The position numbers and the translations under genes were made by a program. The notes below the pieces were generated by a model, which ran no database searches, was not told where the DNA came from, and saw only the letters and a list, made by a program, of their open reading frames with translations. 64,000 nt of DNA from Balaenoptera acutorostrata (Eukaryota; Chordata; Mammalia; Artiodactyla; Balaenopteridae): positions 31,036,011 through 31,100,010 of the forward strand of contig NC_080082.1 of NCBI RefSeq assembly GCF_949987535.1, given 5' to 3'. This document shows, one piece after another, positions 47,966 through 58,440 of this stretch; within the stretch, counting starts at the first letter, position 1, and every line of letters begins with the position of its first letter.

Positions 47966-49135
47966 ATTACAATTTCTCCCCCTCACCACTTTGGATTTAA
48001 TTGTATTCCTAATTGAAAATGAAAATTAATTTGCTTTTGATCCATTCCAGGTGGCAGATCAGCCTGCAGTGGTAGCCGAGCGTTTCTTTTCCCCTCACTC
48101 TCTGAGTGACCACACACACACACACGTGCCCATAAACACCAGCCGGCGTCACGGGCGTGAACAGGCAGCAGCCTCTTTCTGCACAAGATCTTCTAGTGTC
48201 TCTCATCCCTTGGCTGATTGGCACCGTTCAATTTTTTCATAGAAGATTTAGCAAAGTGACGATACTTGTGGAAATCAACTGCTGACAGACTTGCTGAGTT
48301 AAGTACATAATTAAGGCTGTGGAAATACAGATGTTGAACAATGGCGGCTTACATCAAGATGTGTGCGGGGATCACAAATAACCGGGCATCTGGTTTCTTT
48401 ATCTAAGTACCTTTCTTACGGTTTGGATCTTAATTTTTTACAGTTGACAGCAGTGTTATTTGAGCCAGTCGGTGGCATCTGGCTGCTGGGGGAAAGAAAA
48501 AAAAAAAGGAAAAAGAAAGAAAGCAAGAAAGAGGGGGGGAAAAAAAATCTCCATGCACTTTAATTAATTGTGGAGAAATTACATGGTCCTTCAACCGTGT
48601 AGTTTGTCATCAGTACACATTACAGATTTATATTAGATGTTTCTCCACAGTGTCAGGAATAATTAAAAGGGGGTAGGAAATGATGCCAACCAGCAATGCT
48701 TTACATCGGTGGTGAAAGTTTTATATTTATTACAGCCAAACAATTTGAGAAGAAGATGTCAACTCAGAGGCTTGACTGTGCGTGGAATACATATCAAGCT
48801 GGAGGGGAAGCCAAGGCTGCTGGAATAATGAGAGAGTGCTCGTGTTTAATCTAACAGGCCGACCAGAATTGGTGTGGCGTGCCAGAGTTATTAAGGACGC
48901 GGCATCCCCTTTTTTCTCCTAAAAGCATTCACCCCAAACAATAAGTAACATACGCTTTTTTTTCCCCTGAAATGATCTTCATCCAATTGCCCTTTCTGAT
49001 CCTAATAAGAACAGAAAAAACAACTGTATGCAAATCACTTCTTTTGCTCAATTAATTTGTGCCACACTTTTGGCTTGGGCAACACTGGTGGAATTATTTA
49101 GTAAAAAGACAGCAAAACGACTCTTGCCTTCATTT
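47966..49135. promoter_or_regulatory. Candidate conserved non-coding cluster
   Basis: The cluster starts with 'tttaattgtattcctaattg' and 'gaaaattaatttgcttttg'. It continues with TAATTA at 48561-48566 and 48660-48665, 'gagttattaaggacgcgg', and a POU octamer ATGCAAAT at 49028-49035. Two low-complexity tracts interrupt it: (CA)n at about 48112-48125 and a purine run at 48495-48548. Confidence 0.4.
48495..48548 (+). repeat. Polypurine tract
   Basis: Near-pure A/G sequence with AAAG and GAAA units and a G-run. It gives a spurious lysine-rich reading frame. Confidence 0.85.
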
Positions 49136-49220
49136 AGTACATGATTACAGCATCCCTGCCAGGGCCTTCCACAGAGGGGGCCAGGCCCAGACAAGAGCCA
49201 GCATGAATGGTAATCACCAT

Positions 49221-49390
49221 CCTGTAATGCAAATCTTTTGTTTGTTTGTTTGTTTGTTTGTTTAGGCCGCGCTGTGCAGCATGTGGGATCTTAGTTCCCC
49301 AACCAGAGGGATCGAACCCGTGCCCCGTGCATTGGGAGCTTGGAGTCTTAACCACTGGACTGCCAGGGAAGTCCCCTGTAACGCAAATCT
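49221..49390 (-). mobile_element. Short CHR-type SINE, reverse, with 16-bp TSD
   Basis: The body (49237-49374) on the minus strand begins gggacttccctggcagtcc and ends in an A-rich (CAAA)n tail, seen here as (TTTG)n. The flanks are cctgtaatgcaaatct (49221-49236) and cctgtaacgcaaatct (49375-49390), a 16-bp duplication with one T/C difference. Confidence 0.93.
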
Positions 49391-50035
49391 TAGTTTCCTT
49401 ATTCCTGGTACCGCTGAACAAACCTGGAACATATTCCTTTATCTTTTCTAGAGATCACAGGCAAGGACTACATTTAGAAACCAAAGGTCACAAAAAGGCT
49501 CTTAGAAACATCCCACGTCAAAGGGCACGGTACATCAATCTTCTCGTTAGTTCTTTCGATAGAGCAGATTTCCTTTTGTATCAGGAGTTCATCAGGCAGC
49601 ACATTACCGGGGATGATTAGACGCCCTCAACCTTCATCGCGGGTCTTGCAGGAGAGTCAAATAATCCCCTAGTATGCGATGCCTGTCACTTCTTATTTAT
49701 TAGCTTCTTGCCCTGGATATTTTCATAATTTCCATTTAGCTCGTGTGGCCCCAGAAGTGGAGACAAACTGGGAATCACAGCCTCAGGACGGCTTCACCTT
49801 TGCTCCCACAGACTCAGACGAGAGCAGTGCGCCAAACCAGGATTCTCTCCTCAGCGTCTGTGGGTCTAAATGGTGGGGCTCCTCCTCCCTGAAACCCTCA
49901 CGAGGTATGTAAAACAGCCCTGGAGTCCTCAGAGCAAGGTAGGCCTCAGGGAATTGCCAGGTGGGTCTAACAGGGACAATTTGTTTCTACCATAAAGTAA
50001 TAATACCCTCAATTATGTTAAACAATTTAATAACA
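49391..50035. other. Unique sequence, no gene seen
   Basis: A 124-codon plus frame (49246-49620) starts inside the reverse SINE and runs into unique DNA. It is not a gene. A 77-codon frame at 49679-49912 is unrecognised. Confidence 0.4.
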
Positions 50036-50214
50036 ATATCCTTAAATTTATAGTGCTCTAAAAATTTCAAAGCACTTTTGTAAATACGATTTGATTTTAC
50101 TAATATCTGTGTAACTCAATGTGGAGGTACAAAAAGGGGAGAAACCACAGCGCTTTCTTCTTTAGTCCTAAATGAAACACACCTCACTCATTTTCCCTTT
50201 GCTGATGGCTTAGA

Positions 50215-50640
50215 AAAGTCTGTGTTTCGCCTTCGAAAGTACTCTCTGGACTTCCAATACAATCGAAACTTCTTCCTGTGGCCCTGCATCCTTTCTGACT
50301 GTTCCCATCTCCTATCACTCTGCCATGAACATTGCTTCCACACTCCTCCTCTTTCTCGAAGACATCAAGGCCAGTCCTACCTCAGAAACTCCAATTTACT
50401 GTCCCTCTGACTGGAACACTAACTCCATGTCGTTAGGTCTTTCAGATCTCAGCTTAAATGTCACCTCTCAGAGAAGCTTTCTCTGACCGCTCTAACATTA
50501 CCCACCCTTCTACCCCCATTTCCTAAGTCACTATCTGAAATGATCTTATTTATATATCTGTTTAATATGGCTCTCTCCCACTGACACCTAAGCACCAAGA
50601 GAGCTTGGAAGTACACAACTTCAGGGAAGATTTCTCTGTG
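50215..50640 (+). mobile_element. L2 remnant, forward
   Basis: The segments 'ctgactggaacactaactcc', 'cagatctcagcttaaatgtc', 'cctctcagagaagctttctc', 'cactatctgaaatgatc' and 'ttatttatatatctgttta' follow L2. Upstream (50040-50150) a MIR-like piece 'caaagcacttttgtaaatac' may be present. Confidence 0.8.
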
Positions 50641-51265
50641 TGCTTCAATAATTAGTCTCAAATCATCTATATGTCAAATTTTTCTTTAATTCAGTAGAAA
50701 GTCTTTAATCTGGCTAGTATAACTGAAATTTTGACCATGTAAATGATTTTTCTTCATCCCACTTGGGTTTCAAAGCCATGGATGGAACCTCTCTTTTGGA
50801 GTGATCCTAATGGAATTAACCAAATGTAAAGAGATGTTGACCTGAAACCATTATTACTGGAAAGAAAATAATCTGAATAGAAGGTCAAGCCACTGCATCT
50901 TGTGTCCCTAAAAGGATTATTTAAGTCCATTTTTTCACCGTAAGTAATAAAGCGGTTCACTCATCAGTCAGGAGGTTTGAACTCTGATTTGAATTGAGGT
51001 TTGCCGAGGCTCAACCCAGAACCCCTGCTAAATGCAGTTTTGGGGAGGAGCCGCTAAGTGCAACTGTGGTCAAGGTGAGAACTGTTGGTTCGTGCCTTGA
51101 ACAGCAGGTACTGATGGCAACCCTGCACACTGAGGGCTGGCCAGGACCAGAAGAAAGCAAGTTTAAATTAGAGCAGGCAGATTGGAACCCAACTAAGAAA
51201 ACAAATTCCTACAGGAAGTGAGAGGCCTAATAAGTGACCAAGCGACTAAAAAACTCTGGAGAGAT
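50641..51265. other. Unique sequence, no gene seen
   Basis: AT-rich unique DNA. A 75-codon frame at 50994-51221 has no known domain. Confidence 0.4.
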
Positions 51266-51269
51266 TACG

Positions 51270-51530
51270 ATTAGGATCCTTCCCTGACACCTGTACTTCT
51301 CGAGGACTGTGTCTGGTTCATGTCTGTAGCTCTGTATGGTTACCTAATATACTAAGCATTCAAGATATATGTAGTGGAGTGAGTGTGGAGGACAGGTCTT
51401 CCTGTAAGCTCCATGAGGCCAAGGTCCTGTCTCTCCAGTACTCGGCACAGTGGGAGATGTAAAATTTTGTTGAAAGAAAAACATAAATCAATGAATAAAT
51501 CAGTCAATGAATGAATGGGCCAGATCATTC
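51270..51530 (+). mobile_element. L2 3' end, forward
   Basis: The segments 'tgtaagctccatgaggcc', 'ctccagtactcggcacagtg' and the terminal 'aatcagtcaatgaatgaatg' follow the L2 3' end. Confidence 0.7.
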
Positions 51531-52870
51531 CTGTAGGGCTAAGATGCCTGATAATCCTGTAGAGGTGTTAAGGTTTCTCTCTTGAACTCTACACAGTTTC
51601 TTTCCAGAAGGCAAAGTATCTTTCCTTCTCCTCCATCCCTCTGTATCAGCTCTGAAACAAAGATTCTCCTACTTTTGGAGAAGCAGAGGCGCCTCTGACA
51701 ACCTGTCCTCCTCATCAAATTCATTAACAACACCTTCATTAAGCCCCAACCACGCAGCGCCGTTACATGCTGTAGAAAAAGCTAGAAGAAGCAGGTTCCT
51801 GGAGTCTGGGAGCTAATGGCTTAAAGGCCCCTGACAGGTGTGACGCGTGTAGTGTCAGCTCGGCTCTTGATCCCTTCCCTTCACTTCTCATCCTCCCTGA
51901 CAATCCAGTTTGCCCTTTTCAAGTAGAAGAAAAGGAGCGTGTAAGCAAAAGGCCCCCCTTTCTGAGGTGCGCCCTCCTGCCCTCCCAAGCCCTGCTGGCT
52001 GCTCTAGTTGTCCTGTCTTGCTTTTACACGTGGACAGCCATGAGGGCAGATGAAAAATCTCATGGTGTCTAAGGGACTGGATTTTCTCCCCCAGTTTTAC
52101 AGTCAGAAGTAGACAGCGAGGCTTGCGGGGTGAGGGCAACTGAGAGAGTGGGGAAGGCCCTTCCCAAGTGGAACACAATCTTGTCGCATCTGGTGTCACG
52201 GCAGAAAGCGCTTCACCAAGAGGCCACTGCACTGAGAGCCCTCTACCTGGATTTTAGCCAAACTTGTGCCTCTACAGACCTGAAGTGTTCCATGCTTCTA
52301 TCACCGGCTCCGAAGCCCAAAGGGGGTCAAGTTACATGACGTGAGGTTCTTCCCGACTCCTAGATTCTGATTCTATTCGTGCTTGAAAATATCCTCTGAT
52401 TGCCTCTGGTGGGTCATCTTTCTGGGGCCAAGTCTCCACTTAGACCCTAATTTAATGCAGCTGTAGCCACCGCGACGAGGATTTCATTTTTGATGTGTTC
52501 ACTACTGGAATAAAGGTTCCAGTGGTGCCAAAAAATATAGGCCTTATATTAGGGCAAGTTCACTTCCGTGAGCAAGAATATTAGGTATACAGGTTCAGGA
52601 AGTTCTAAGATGAGAAGTATTTTTATTAAATGTGCTTTCTAAAATTCTAAAAATAACGACAGCTTTGAGGATAATTTAAAGTTATACATAATACCACCAT
52701 TCTAATAAACCTCGATGACATTCACATGCATATTTTTACATATTTTTGAACATAAAGACTAAATAATCATTAATTGGCTGTTTTCATTTCATAGCACATC
52801 ATAAGCATTTCCCCATGCTTCCATGTTGTCTTCATAAACATTACCTATGTTTTTTCTAGAGTAGAAGAGT
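51531..52870. other. Unique sequence, no gene seen
   Basis: A MIR-like tail ('cgactcctagattctgatt') may be present at about 52340-52380. A 114-codon minus frame at 51888-52232 is unrecognised. Confidence 0.4.
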
Positions 52871-52874
52871 CTAT

Positions 52875-53198
52875 AAAAACTTAAACCGGGCTTCTCTGGT
52901 GGCGCAGTGGTTGAGAATCTGCCTGCCAATGCAGGGGACACGGGTTCGAGCCCTGGTCTGGGAAGATCCCACATGCCGCGGAGCAACTAGGCCCGTGAGC
53001 CACAACTACTGAGCCTGCGCGTCTGGAGCCTGTGCTCTGCAACAAGAGAGGCCGCGATAGTGAGAGGCCCGCGCACCGCGATGAAGAGTGGCCCCCGCTC
53101 GCCGCAACTAGAGAAAGCCCTTGCACAGAAACGAAGACCCAACACAGCCAAAAATAAATAAATAAATAAATAAATTAAAAAAAAAAAAAACTTAAACC
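52875..53198 (+). mobile_element. CHR-type SINE with 13-bp TSD
   Basis: The body (52888-53185) starts gggcttctctggtggcgcag, has B-box-like 'gggttcgagccctgg', carries the 'gcgcgtctggagcctgtgc' subtype marker and ends in TAAA and poly-A. It is flanked by aaaaacttaaacc at 52875-52887 and 53186-53198. Confidence 0.95.
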
Positions 53199-53344
53199 AT
53201 CTATTAAATAAGGGACTATAAATATAAATCCCCTGTAATCCAAAAACTTCTAGGCAATAGGAAAAAATAACATCTGAAATATGTGCAGCTGTGATACAGC
53301 AGAAGAAGACTGAATAAAGGATATATTAGATGATTTTGCCTAAA

Positions 53345-53490
53345 AGCAGGAGCACTGGACCCTATTCCCCAGCTTTAGGACCTCTGGGAAATTAATCACT
53401 TAGTTTTTTTCCTCAGTGAGACACAGAGGGTAGGGTTGGGTGAACTTTAAAATCCTTTCCTGCTCTAAAATTTTATGTTCATGCCTTAAA
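53345..53490 (+). mobile_element. MIR SINE remnant, forward
   Basis: The segments 'agcaggagcactggaccc', 'ctctgggaaattaatcac', 'cagtgagacacagaggg' and 'tcctttcctgctctaaaatt' match MIR 3' order. Confidence 0.6.
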
Positions 53491-54005
53491 GCAACTTTAT
53501 TCTAAGGAATATAAGGAACTACAGGTACACTTTAACATACCCCTTACAGGAGTGGTACGGCGGAAACACACTGGGTTATGTCCCTCCTTCCCCCCTTATG
53601 GGAATTGACCTCTCCAACACACATGGCTTCAGCAGCAGGATCCTGGCAGTCACGTTTGTTCAGGGTGGCCTCACCATCCCCCCCCCTTCCTGAGCCAGAG
53701 TGGATTATTCCAGAAGTGGCGGCCATCTTTCAGCCGCGTGGACAGAGATACAGCAAAAGTTGGTGTGCTGAAAGAAGGGAGCAAGCAGACATGCAGGGAA
53801 ATGCAGAAACCAAAGACAGAAACCTCCACCCATATCTATTCCTAAAATCAGGTTTAATGAGATATTCTGTATCCCTGACCAAGTTCTACCAAAACAGTCA
53901 CGCCCCTCATTTCACTGTATATCTCACCTAGCAAAAAGCACTCATAGTTAACAGTCTCCGTGAAGTGTCCTCAGTATTACTGCACATCTACATACCTCTT
54001 GGTAA
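53491..54005. other. Unique sequence, no gene seen
   Basis: A 117-codon plus frame at 53578-53931 has an overlapping minus frame and no known domain. I treat it as chance. Confidence 0.4.
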
Positions 54006-54009
54006 TTTA

Positions 54010-54160
54010 AAAGGAAAGAAACAAAGCAGTATTATTTGCTCCATCTATAGGAGAGGAACAGAGGCAACGAGCTTGTAAAAACCCAAATAACACGGAAATG
54101 TCCTGGCTGAGCTAGAGCTCAATCCACAGACTCTTGCTTAGCACAAAGACTACCTGTGAA
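54010..54160 (-). mobile_element. Probable MIR remnant, reverse
   Basis: The segments 'taggagaggaacagaggc', 'ctggctgagctagagctc' and 'cagactcttgcttagc' resemble the reverse MIR core. Diverged. Confidence 0.5.
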
Positions 54161-54546
54161 TTATTTCTGACCCTACACCTTAACTTCTGTATGACAGAGT
54201 GGGAAACCATGAGAAGGAGCTAGAACGCTCAAAACTTCAGTGTTTTCAGAAACGAACCAGTTTCTGAATGAGCTTGGAGTTCTGGGCAAAAAGAGGCTCC
54301 AATTTTCGGTTTTGACCCCTTGGATCTATCTTTATGACCCAGGGATCCTCTCAGTTCATTCTGCCTTCAATGCTAGGGACTTGGATTCCTGGCCCCAAGA
54401 AATGGGGTCTGGTCTTCTGGTTGTTTTCCCTCAGTCCAGCCCTAGTGACTGCCCTCTTATGCATGCAGAGATGTTAACAGAGATAGGTAACACGGAAGCT
54501 GGGAACTGAGTCCAGCCAGAATGTTGAAAACATTAAAGAGCTAAAT

Positions 54547-55228
54547 ATTAGATTAGGACTGGGACCGCCTGCTAGTGCAGGGGACACGGGTTCGAGCCCT
54601 GGTCCGGGAAGATCCCACATGCCGCAGAGAAACTAAGCCCGTGCACCACAACTACTGAGCCTGTGCTCTAGAGCCCGCAAGCCACAACTACTGAGCCCGC
54701 GTGCCACAACTACTGAAGCCTGTGCGCCTAAAGCCTGTGCTCCGCAACAAGAGAAGCCACCGCAATGAGAAGCCCGCACACCGCAACAAAGAGTAGCCCC
54801 CACTCGCCACAACTAGAGAAAGCCCGTGCGCAGCAACGAAGACGCAATGCAGCCAAAATAAATAAACTTAGGGCTTCCCTGGTGGCGCAGTGGTTGGGAG
54901 TCTGCCTGCCAATGCAGGGGACACGGGTTCGAACCCTGGTCTGGGAAGATCCCACATGCCGCGGAGCAACTAGGCCCGTGAGCCACAACTACTGAGCCTG
55001 CGCGTCTGGAGCCTGTGCTCCGCAACAAGAGAGGCCGCGACAGTGAGAGGCCCGCGCACCGCGATGAAGAGTGGCCCCCGCTCGCCGCAACTAGAGAAAG
55101 TCCTCGCACAGAAACGAAGACCCAACACAGCCAAAAATAAAAAAATAAATAAATTAATAAAGAAGCTTTCATTAAAAAAAATAAAAATAATAAATAAACT
55201 TATTTAAAAAAAAAATTAGATTAGGACT
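54547..55228 (+). mobile_element. Outer CHR SINE (long form), host of a nested SINE, 14-bp TSD
   Basis: The outer element runs 54561-54870 and resumes after the inner SINE as an A-rich tail to about 55214. It is flanked by attagattaggact at 54547-54560 and 55215-55228. After 'ggga' it jumps directly to 'ccgcctgc', so about 28 bases of the SINE head including the A box are absent. It carries the same three-fold 'ccacaactactgagcc' repetition as the copy at 3.0 kb. Confidence 0.93.
54857..55202 (+). mobile_element. Inner CHR SINE nested in SINE tail, 14-bp TSD
   Basis: The body (54871-55188) starts gggcttccctggtggcgcag with B-box-like 'gggttcgaaccctgg' and the 'gcgcgtctggagcctgtgc' subtype marker. 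The tail contains A-rich sequence with a 'gaagctttcatt' interruption. It is flanked by aataaataaactta at 54857-54870 and 55189-55202, so it landed in the A-rich tail of the outer SINE and is the younger of the two. Confidence 0.93.
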
Positions 55229-58200
55229 AATGTGCTAAATTCAGAATACTGAGGGGCGATTGGAACCTTAAAATAGGATAGACAGCTGAAAACATGAGCT
55301 TTTTTTGTGCTTTGCCTTCATCTACCCACCTATCTGCAGGTCTAATCTATCAGGTATTTAACCATATAGCAGAGATATTTCCTTCACTCCTCGGGGGAAG
55401 AAAGCCAGGAGGAATTGGTTCCATATGAAACAACGTGATCTCTATTACGTTTCTAAATTAAAACTTTGCAGCCCCTGGATGTGATAACTGTGTTTGTTCA
55501 TTACACTATCTCTACCATCACCAGCACCACCACAAATCCCAACCTCAAAAACAAAGAAACTGGAAAGGGAAAGAAATGTATTCGATATATATCCCACACC
55601 CGGGGACCAATGTACAACTGCGGTTTGATTTAAAGAGGGAGGAAGTGAGGGCAAGATACAAAAACGTCTGACAATTCCAGTTATTTCAGCACAAACGTAA
55701 AGAATGTTCTTGGGTTTGTCTGCGTCAAAACGTTCCCAAGGTTTCCCATAAGTGGCAGGAAGCTGCTTTGTTAAAGACCCTTGTAACACACTGGGACAAT
55801 GACCTACAATTAAGTGTTCTCCAGTGGGCCTCAGCATGACAAACCCTAACGGCTCCAAAGGAGCCCTTAAAACCTACCATGTCAATGAGCTCCCCCAAGC
55901 ATGGGGGTTTAGAGTTATGGATTAGACCTCTTAACTGTTCTCCTCCCCTCAAAATACCTTAAAGACCCTTGGCTCCCAGGGGAGGAGCTGTGAGAACCAG
56001 TGTCTGGTTAAGAGATCTTTGGGAAGTCACGTGTCGACATAGTTCCAGGACATCCAGTGACAACAATGCATTCAGCTGAACGCCCCCCCCTTCATGTTAC
56101 CAAAAGCCCGACTGAAGGGCCAGAACCCCAGTGACTGCCCCCAACCAAAATGAAGAAGAGGCCTCATAGGGGGTCTCATTTCATTTCTGGATATGGTCTG
56201 GATAGCTATGTGGTCTTGGAAACAACACCTATTTTCTTGGTGCTTTAATTGTTATACCAATCCAGTACTGATGTGGCAAGTTATCTTGCAAGTTTACATT
56301 CAGGAATACCTTAAAATAAAAGTAGACGATTTGACTAAAGAGAACATGTTTTACAGCCAAAATAACAAAATGGACAAATCAGATCCCGTTCCGTCAATAA
56401 GGTCCTTCCTGCTGACTATCAGTCGCTTTGAGAGGTGTGTGAATTCTTTCCGAGCACAAGGAGAAACTCGGAACCAACTCTGCATTTTCTGACCTCGGTG
56501 GTTACAGTAACACACAAAAATGATATCAAATGGATGATCCCAAACTCTCTCTGTTTAGAACGGTGACCACGTACTATTATTGTGAAAGGGATTTATTCCA
56601 ATTATGTTTTGCTGGTGACTCAACGTGCTTCATTTCCTAAGCACACACTGCCAGTGAGGGGTGAGCGCCTAATACACACGGCTACAGACACCAGCTTATC
56701 ACTGGAAATTATTTCAAGCCAATTTCTGTGAAAACGTAAACTATGATTGTAAAAAAGTATAGCTCCAGAAGAATTAGAGAAACTTTAGTGGCTTGAAAGC
56801 ATTAATGACCTTTTTCAAGATCCGAAAACTACTAAAAGAGCTCTGTTACCAGGTCTTATGTTCACACCATCCTATTGGTCTCGAGAGCTCAGTTCATTCC
56901 CCCACCTGTGGCTAAACAGGTTCCAGGGTACAGTACTATACACAGCAGAGCATTTGGGAAACTTCTGGGATAATGACTGTAGCAGAACTGGAAATGATTA
57001 TTTCCAAATAAATGCTTTGTCCTCCCAATGTGCTCATGCCAACATGCTGTGCTGAGATGGCAAAGTGAGGCACATTTTTTTTTTTTTGGCTCAAATCTTC
57101 AATCACTCTTTCTTTTTCTTATATAGCCAGGGAATTCTTTTCATTTTTGAATCATAAAGCTCTTAAACTCTGGTTTTAAGATGGAAAAGCAACGGGATCT
57201 TTTATTAGAAAAGTGCTGTTGAGAGCAGCTTTGTTTCCTTGTTACACAAACATCTACCTTCCCAGAGAGAGGAAAGCCAATGTTTAATGTAAAGTCTATT
57301 TAGAAAGGTGATTTCACATATACCATTCAGTAATAAGGGAAATAACCAGCTTTAATTTTTTATTTTCAGATTTTTAAATGGTTTCAGAATTTGGTCTGCA
57401 CTGCTATGTCTCCTCAAAGTGCCAGGGGGCCCGTGCAAGACACCTTTGACCGTCGCCACTCAGAAGTGATGCTGAGATGGCTAAAATGTGGACAAGGCAA
57501 CACAACACTGAATGCATCATAAGTCAGACACTTGGAAAGTTGTAAGGACTTTAAAGGCCATCACCTATTAAAAAGTCACACTGTTCGGGGCTCACAGGAC
57601 TCATGTGTTTCTGACCAATGTGGAACTTTTCCTATTGCCTGGAATGGGAGGAGTGCAAGTTTCATAAAGACAGTTTTAGACTAGACAGCTGTCTGTACTC
57701 AACTCAACCTTTTGCCTGGATCCAGATTCCTAGACTGAGGCAACAGGCTTGGCAGGAAATACAGGGTTTTTCTGCCCCGTTTCTCCTCACTCTTCAAACT
57801 TGAGGACGTTGCCCCAGAGATTTACCAGCCCCACAGCCTGAACTTCGTTTCTCTGTTAGACAGAAAGCAGCCAATTCTTCAAGGATTACAGAGGCTTAGT
57901 CACATTACAAGAAAAGCACTAGTTCTTCAGAGACAACACTATCTCTGTGAGCAGGTGAAAGAAAGTCACTCGGGAACTGACAGGTCATTGGCCAATTTGT
58001 CAGTTTCTGAAAACCAAGGTGATATGAAAACCTCTTAACCTAAATAGAAGCAAAGAAGGAATCTGGCTGTCAACTGGCAGAAGCATCAACAAGCAAACAC
58101 AAGCCCTGTAAGAAGATAGTTAAGGCGATTATTAACCCACAATAAAATATCAAAATCGCGAAAACATTTGGAAATCTGTTTTCTTTCAATTACTGGCTTT

Positions 58201-58440
58201 GTACTTTAAGTATTCTTATATCTCAGGTCGCTGAGTTGACATGAAGATTAAAGTAATCCTTTGTGGGATAATTTCATAATTTTATCAACCAGGAGAACGT
58301 CAAGGCAGTGCTACTTTCTTTGCATTTTAGGTCTTATCAATAGCTATTTACATGGTTGTATCCTTAAAGCTTCTCCCTGTACTTAAACTAAGTGCTGGAG
58401 TACACAACCCCCTCCCTCTAAATGTCTGTTTATTTCTAAG
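55229..58440. other. Unique sequence, no gene seen
   Basis: A 137-codon minus frame (55445-55858) and a 99-codon plus frame (56193-56492) have no recognisable domain or exon context. A T-run lies at 57077-57089. I saw no dispersed repeats that I could name. Confidence 0.4.

Noticed and set aside
54561..54900. tRNA gene call for SINE heads
   Set aside because: The A- and B-box-like parts belong to tRNA-derived SINEs. No cloverleaf with an intact anticodon stem is present, and the copies repeat through the window.
55445..55858. 137-codon minus-strand open frame
   Set aside because: No domain, and an overlapping frame exists in another register.
57415..57440. CTCF-like motif 'gtgccagggggcccg'
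   Set aside because: The core AGGGGGC fits, but flanking positions of the usual motif do not. Too weak to report as a site.
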